This document shows, in pieces, positions 60,837-64,000 of a stretch of DNA of 64,000 bases; within the stretch, counting starts at the first letter, position 1; every line of letters starts with the position of its first letter. A program made the translations under genes and the position numbers. The notes under the pieces are model-generated. The model did no database searches and was not told where the DNA came from. It worked only from the letters and a program-made list of their open reading frames with translations. Source of the stretch: Candidatus Desulfosporosinus nitrosoreducens (GTDB lineage: Bacteria > Bacillota > Desulfitobacteriia > Desulfitobacteriales > Desulfitobacteriaceae); the NCBI RefSeq assembly GCF_030954495.1, contig NZ_JAVHUW010000083.1, positions 248,001 to 312,000 on the forward strand, read 5' to 3'.

Positions 60837-60853
60837 TGGCATTTAATTTGCAA
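60837..60853 (+). promoter_or_regulatory. Sigma-54 (-24/-12) promoter of nosZ
   Basis: TGGCAT-TTAAT-TTGCAA matches the RpoN consensus TGGCAC-N5-TTGCA with the invariant GG (60838-60839) and GC (60850-60851) correctly 12 bp apart; one base of the -24 element differs. Transcription would begin near 60864, leaving a leader of about 200 bases before nosZ that holds the small dyad GGTATA-GTT-TATACC (60941-60955) and no riboswitch I recognise. Confidence 0.75.
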
Positions 60854-61061
60854 TATCCAGGAGCTGGCGTTGAATCTGGGCCTTAATCCGGGGAGAACAA
60901 AGGGGGTGGGTTGAATTTGACCTGGATCTGAAGGGAGCGAGGTATAGTTTATACCCATTAAATTACAGGGGGAAAGCTTACTTAGCTATTTCTTACTAGT
61001 GAGAATTAAGGCAAAGCTCCGGAAACTAAGTGACAGAGAAGAACAAAAGGGGGATGTTTAG

Positions 61062-62942
61062 TTGGGAGTTCTAAAATTCGGCCGTTATAAAGGAATAGCC
61101 ATTGCCGTAATCATCGGCCTTCTGATCGGAGTGGCCGGCGGCAAGTTTACCTGGGACAGTACGCCAGCCCAGACGACGGCCCAAGTAAGCGCTGCGTCGG
61201 GTGGATTTGTGCCTCCCGGACAATTGGATACGGATTACATGTTTGCCTCCGGCGGACAGGCCGGAACGCTGATTACTTACGGCCTTCCTTCCATGCGCAT
61301 CATTAAGACGATTCCTGTGTTTGCCCCGGATGCCCGAACGGGTTTTGGTTTTACTCCGGAAACCAAGAAAATGCTCGGGGATTTAAGCTGGGGTGACGCC
61401 CATCATCCGACGATGAGCCAAACTCAAGGAACCTATGACGGCAATTTTTGTTGGATCAATGACAAGGCCAACAACCGGATTGCTCAGGTGGACCTGCGGT
61501 CCTTCACGACAACCCAGATTTTGAATGTTCCCAATCTCATGGGTTTGCACTCTTTATCCACAGATCCGGACAGCAAGTACTTATTCACTGCTTCGGAATA
61601 CAGTGCCCCGGTTGTCGACGGCAAGCCGAATTATGCTCCGCTGGAGTCCTATAAAGACAGCTATTACGGCATAGTGAGTGTTGTCGATACGAATAAGGCG
61701 GGTGTGCAGGCCGGCCAGTCCGGGAAGATGAATCTGGATTATGAACTGATCGTCCCGCCCTATGATTATGATCTTGCTTCAGTAGGGAAGGGAGCCAGCG
61801 CCGGTCTGGCTGTGTTTACGGCTTACAACTCGGAAGAGGCTTCGACAGATCTGGAGAAAAACTCCGCCAAATTCGACCGCGACCTGACTCTGGTGATGGA
61901 TTACAATGCCGCGCAGAAGCTTATCGATGCGGGCCAGCAGGATGCCGTCATCAATGGGGTTAAGGTTATCGATCCGCGCAAGCACCCTGGTATCGCCTAC
62001 CTGCTGCCGATTCCCAAAAACCCGCACGGCGTTGATATCAGCCCTGACGGTCAGTGGATCTGCTATTCCAGCAAACTTGATCCGGTGGTCACAGTGGTCA
62101 GCACAGAGAAGCTGAAAAAGGCCATTGCCAATCAGGATTATGCTACGACCACCTGGGGGCTGCCGGTGATCAAATACCAGGATGTGCAAGAGGCTCAAAT
62201 CCCGGTGGGGGTTGGTCCTTTGCACACGCAATTTGATGATCAGGGGTATGCTTACACCAGCCTGTTCGTGGAGAGTGCCGTAGCCAAATGGCAGCTGGGC
62301 ACTTGGAAAGTCATCGATAAAGAATCCGTCAACTACAATGTCGGTCATATTGCTGTGGCCGGCGGAGACAGTATGCATCCTTTCGGCCATTGGCTGGTGG
62401 CTTTGGACAAAATGTCTTTAAATCGCTTCCTGCCGGTGGGGCCGGGCTATCCTGTGACGGAGCAGCTTTTTGACCTCTCGGGCGGAGCGAAGATGAAGCT
62501 CATCAATGAAGTTCCCAGCGACCGGGAGCCTCACTACGCTTCGATCATTCCGGCCAAGCTTATGCACCCCTTGAGCATTTATCAGAAAGATGCTTCCCGT
62601 CCCAACTCTATCTGGTCGGATGATCAGGCTAAAGTTGTCCGCAACGGCAAAGACGTCACAGTTTATATGGACGTTGTGCGCAGTCACTTGACTCCGGATC
62701 AGATTGAAGTCAATCAAGGAGACCATGTGACCATGTATATCACGAATATTGAACAGCAGCCCAATGTCAGCCACGGAATCGCAATTTCCGATTACAACAT
62801 TAACGCGGCGGCCGACCCGGGCGAAACAACACACATTGAATTTACCGCGGATAAAGCGGGAACGTTCCCTTACTACTGTACGGATTTCTGTTCCGCCCTG
62901 CATGAAGAAATGATGGGTTATCTCTTGGTTAAACCGAACTAG
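61062..62942 (+). CDS. nosZ: Nitrous-oxide reductase, clade II (Sec-type)
   Basis: 626 residues from a TTG eight bases after AAAAGGGGG. An N-terminal hydrophobic segment (GIAIAVIIGLLIGVAGG) without a twin-Arg motif marks the Sec-exported clade II form, probably membrane-anchored in this Gram-positive. The seven-bladed propeller carries CuZ ligands, including DAHHP at residues 112-116 and further His residues (GLHSLS, NPHGVDIS, PLHTQF, VGHIA). The C-terminal cupredoxin domain has the CuA site SHGIA and YYCTDFCSALHEEMMGY (Cys, Cys, His, Met). It reduces N2O to N2 with two electrons at the cell surface. nosB and nosD follow. Confidence 0.97.
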   Translation: MGVLKFGRYKGIAIAVIIGLLIGVAGGKFTWDSTPAQTTAQVSAASGGFVPPGQLDTDYMFASGGQAGTLITYGLPSMRIIKTIPVFAPDARTGFGFTPETKKMLGDLSWGDAHHPTMSQTQGTYDGNFCWINDKANNRIAQVDLRSFTTTQILNVPNLMGLHSLSTDPDSKYLFTASEYSAPVVDGKPNYAPLESYKDSYYGIVSVVDTNKAGVQAGQSGKMNLDYELIVPPYDYDLASVGKGASAGLAVFTAYNSEEASTDLEKNSAKFDRDLTLVMDYNAAQKLIDAGQQDAVINGVKVIDPRKHPGIAYLLPIPKNPHGVDISPDGQWICYSSKLDPVVTVVSTEKLKKAIANQDYATTTWGLPVIKYQDVQEAQIPVGVGPLHTQFDDQGYAYTSLFVESAVAKWQLGTWKVIDKESVNYNVGHIAVAGGDSMHPFGHWLVALDKMSLNRFLPVGPGYPVTEQLFDLSGGAKMKLINEVPSDREPHYASIIPAKLMHPLSIYQKDASRPNSIWSDDQAKVVRNGKDVTVYMDVVRSHLTPDQIEVNQGDHVTMYITNIEQQPNVSHGIAISDYNINAAADPGETTHIEFTADKAGTFPYYCTDFCSALHEEMMGYLLVKPN

Positions 62943-63000
62943 AAACGTTGGCGAGCCGGGGCTTACTCCGGCTCCCACTTCAAGGAAAGGTTGTGGTGAC

Positions 63001-63582
63001 GTGGATAAGCGTTTACTGCCTAAAAGGGCACTTACCCTTGGGGCTGCGGTGGCTTTTGCTTTGGCCATGGTCAACAAGCTTTGGGGAATGGTCCTGGTAT
63101 CTACTTTTTATTACAACGGTTTAAAGCTGAATATTTACGCGACGAAGGCAACGGGGGATTTAAGCGAGCTTAATATCCTCAATCATTATATTGGCATGAT
63201 GAACATTGACAACAGTCTGCCGGAGTTTCGCTGGATTCCTTGGGTCTTCGGGCTGATTGTGCTCTTGAGCCTGGCGATGGCAATTTGGCCCAAGCGTCAG
63301 GTGCTGATCGGCGGCACCGTGCTTACTCTCGTGGGCCTGGGAGCAATGGGCGGGGATTTTTATTATCGCCTTTATGAATACGGTCATGATTTTGTGGCGG
63401 ATGCCCCTATCCAGGTAGCTGGTTTCACTCCCAAGATTATGGGGCATTACATGCTGGCTAATTTTGATGTCACTACAGGTTTTGGCTGGGGAGGGCTCTT
63501 TGCCCTGCTGGGGGTGGTACTTTTGCTGCTTGCCGTCTTTCAGCAGCCGGAAAGAGAAGCGGAAGGGGAACTGAAGACCTGA
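63001..63582 (+). CDS. nosB: NosB-like integral membrane protein of clade II nos clusters
   Basis: 193 residues from a GTG (AAGGAAAGG upstream). Four helices: near 10-32 (ALTLGAAVAFALAMVNKLWGMVLV), 78-95 (VFGLIVLLSLAMAIW), 100-117 and 160-185. Conserved-looking polar residues include LNHYIGMMNID, PKIMGHY and FDVTTGFGWG. Clade II nos clusters typically have the small membrane protein gene nosB directly after nosZ and before nosD, and this gene has the right place, size and helices. The symbol rests on context and general similarity. NosB may take part in electron transfer or copper handling; its role is unproven. Confidence 0.75.
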   Translation: MDKRLLPKRALTLGAAVAFALAMVNKLWGMVLVSTFYYNGLKLNIYATKATGDLSELNILNHYIGMMNIDNSLPEFRWIPWVFGLIVLLSLAMAIWPKRQVLIGGTVLTLVGLGAMGGDFYYRLYEYGHDFVADAPIQVAGFTPKIMGHYMLANFDVTTGFGWGGLFALLGVVLLLLAVFQQPEREAEGELKT

Positions 63583-63597
63583 GAATTGGAGGGTGTG

Positions 63598-63669
63598 AGT
63601 TAAGCGATAAAAGTTTAAGCGATAAGAGTTCAGGTGATAAGTGTTAAGCGTTAAGTGTCAAATGTTACG
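63598..63669 (+). repeat. Degenerate tandem repeat between nosB and nosD
   Basis: About five units of 14-15 bp follow the pattern AGTTAAGCGATAAA (AGTTTAAGCGATAAG, AGTTCAGGTGATAAG, TGTTAAGCGTTAAG, TGTCAAATGTTACG). They decay toward the 3' end. No hairpin forms, and no function is evident. Confidence 0.65.
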
Positions 63670-63763
63670 CCTGCATGGTGGACTCGTTTGTAAAAGCAGA
63701 AAATTGAAAGCCTTGGAAATTGGACACGGAAGGCCTCAGAAGGGCAGGAAAGGAGGTGGTTCA

Positions 63764-64000
63764 GTGGCAGGAAATCGGAAATGGAGCGCCTGTTTGTTGT
63801 TAGGGGTGTTCACTCTGCTTAGTTTAGGACTGGGGAAACCTGCCCTGGCCCAGGGAGCGGCAAGTACTCAACTCACTGTCGGGCCCCAGGGAGAGTATTC
63901 GGACATAAAATCCGCCGTGGCTGCGGCTCAACCGGGCCAAACGATCAACGTGGAACCGGGAGTATATCGGGAGCGCCTGAGCATCAATAAACCTTTGACC
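63764..64000 (+). CDS. nosD: NosD copper-site maturation protein, 5' end only
   Basis: 79 codons to the window edge, from a GTG behind AAGGAGGTGG. A Sec signal peptide is clear (LLLGVFTLLSLGLGKPALAQG), followed by LTVGPQGEYSDIKSAVAAAQPGQTINVEPGVYRERLSINKPLT. This is the start of the parallel beta-helix (CASH) domain of NosD, matching its usual GxYxExLxIxKPL signature. NosD works with the ABC transporter NosFY to assemble the CuZ centre of NosZ outside the membrane; nosF and nosY are expected beyond the edge. Confidence 0.9.
   Translation, partial: MAGNRKWSACLLLGVFTLLSLGLGKPALAQGAASTQLTVGPQGEYSDIKSAVAAAQPGQTINVEPGVYRERLSINKPLT

Noticed and set aside
61054..61056. ATG at 61054 as the nosZ start
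   Set aside because: It is out of frame and reaches a stop after seven codons; the TTG at 61062 is in frame with good spacing to AAAAGGGGG.
60970..61060. c-di-GMP (GEMM-I) riboswitch in the nosZ leader, suggested by GGCAAAGC and GGAAAC
   Set aside because: The partner segments of the GEMM core (GACGCAAAGC and the 3' GGGTTACC-like part) are missing.
63598..63669. CRISPR-like array
   Set aside because: Units are contiguous, 14-15 bp and degenerate, without spacers or cas genes.

Overview
The window comes from a spore-forming, anaerobic Gram-positive bacterium, most likely a Peptococcaceae-type Firmicute near Desulfosporosinus or Desulfitobacterium. That placement is an inference. It rests on a clade II (Sec-type) nosZ with nosB and nosD behind it, a corrinoid methyltransferase module with a RACE-type activator, a Spo0E-like protein, strong AGGAGG-type ribosome sites with many TTG/GTG starts, and moderate G+C. 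No rRNA, tRNA, CRISPR array, prophage or transposase gene was seen.

Layout. 0-8 kb: cell-surface sensing. It holds the 3' end of a BlaR1/M56 receptor, then a BlaI repressor with a twin-operator promoter and a second BlaR1 whose outer domain is a phosphodiester glycosidase (NAGPA). A stand-alone NAGPA protein and two exported proteins follow. 8-14 kb: a PadR/membrane-protein pair, a VanZ-like protein, and a TetR regulator before a two-gene split PEP-synthase/rifampicin-phosphotransferase-like enzyme. 14-22.6 kb: an ECF sigma/anti-sigma pair, three large exported proteins (two with BNR/Ycf48-like repeats), decayed relics of one of them, and an XRE/membrane-protein pair. 22.7-24.7 kb: a TetR gene and an HXXXD acyltransferase.

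25-34 kb is a signalling block: PAS-GGDEF-EAL, a chemotaxis receptor, a STAS protein, a fused PAS/SpoIIE-phosphatase/RsbW-like kinase, and a GAF-PAS-GGDEF-HD-GYP protein. 34-39 kb: an OmpR/histidine-kinase pair feeding a MacB-type ABC exporter. 39-43 kb: an MFS exporter, a third NAGPA protein and a DNA glycosylase, punctuated by three copies of a structured 133-bp repeat, then an untracked Spo0E-like gene. 43-53 kb: a GNAT enzyme, a CDF transporter, a GDSL hydrolase, a VTT membrane protein, GGDEF and GGDEF-EAL proteins, glycerol kinase.

53-64 kb is the metabolic part. A PLP aminotransferase precedes an apparent operon of corrinoid protein, UroD-family methyltransferase, corrinoid activator, histidine kinase and sigma-54 response regulator. 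Immediately downstream, nosZ has a near-consensus sigma-54 promoter with repeated dyads upstream of it, so the two-component pair may control N2O reduction, the methyltransferase operon, or both. The window ends inside nosD.
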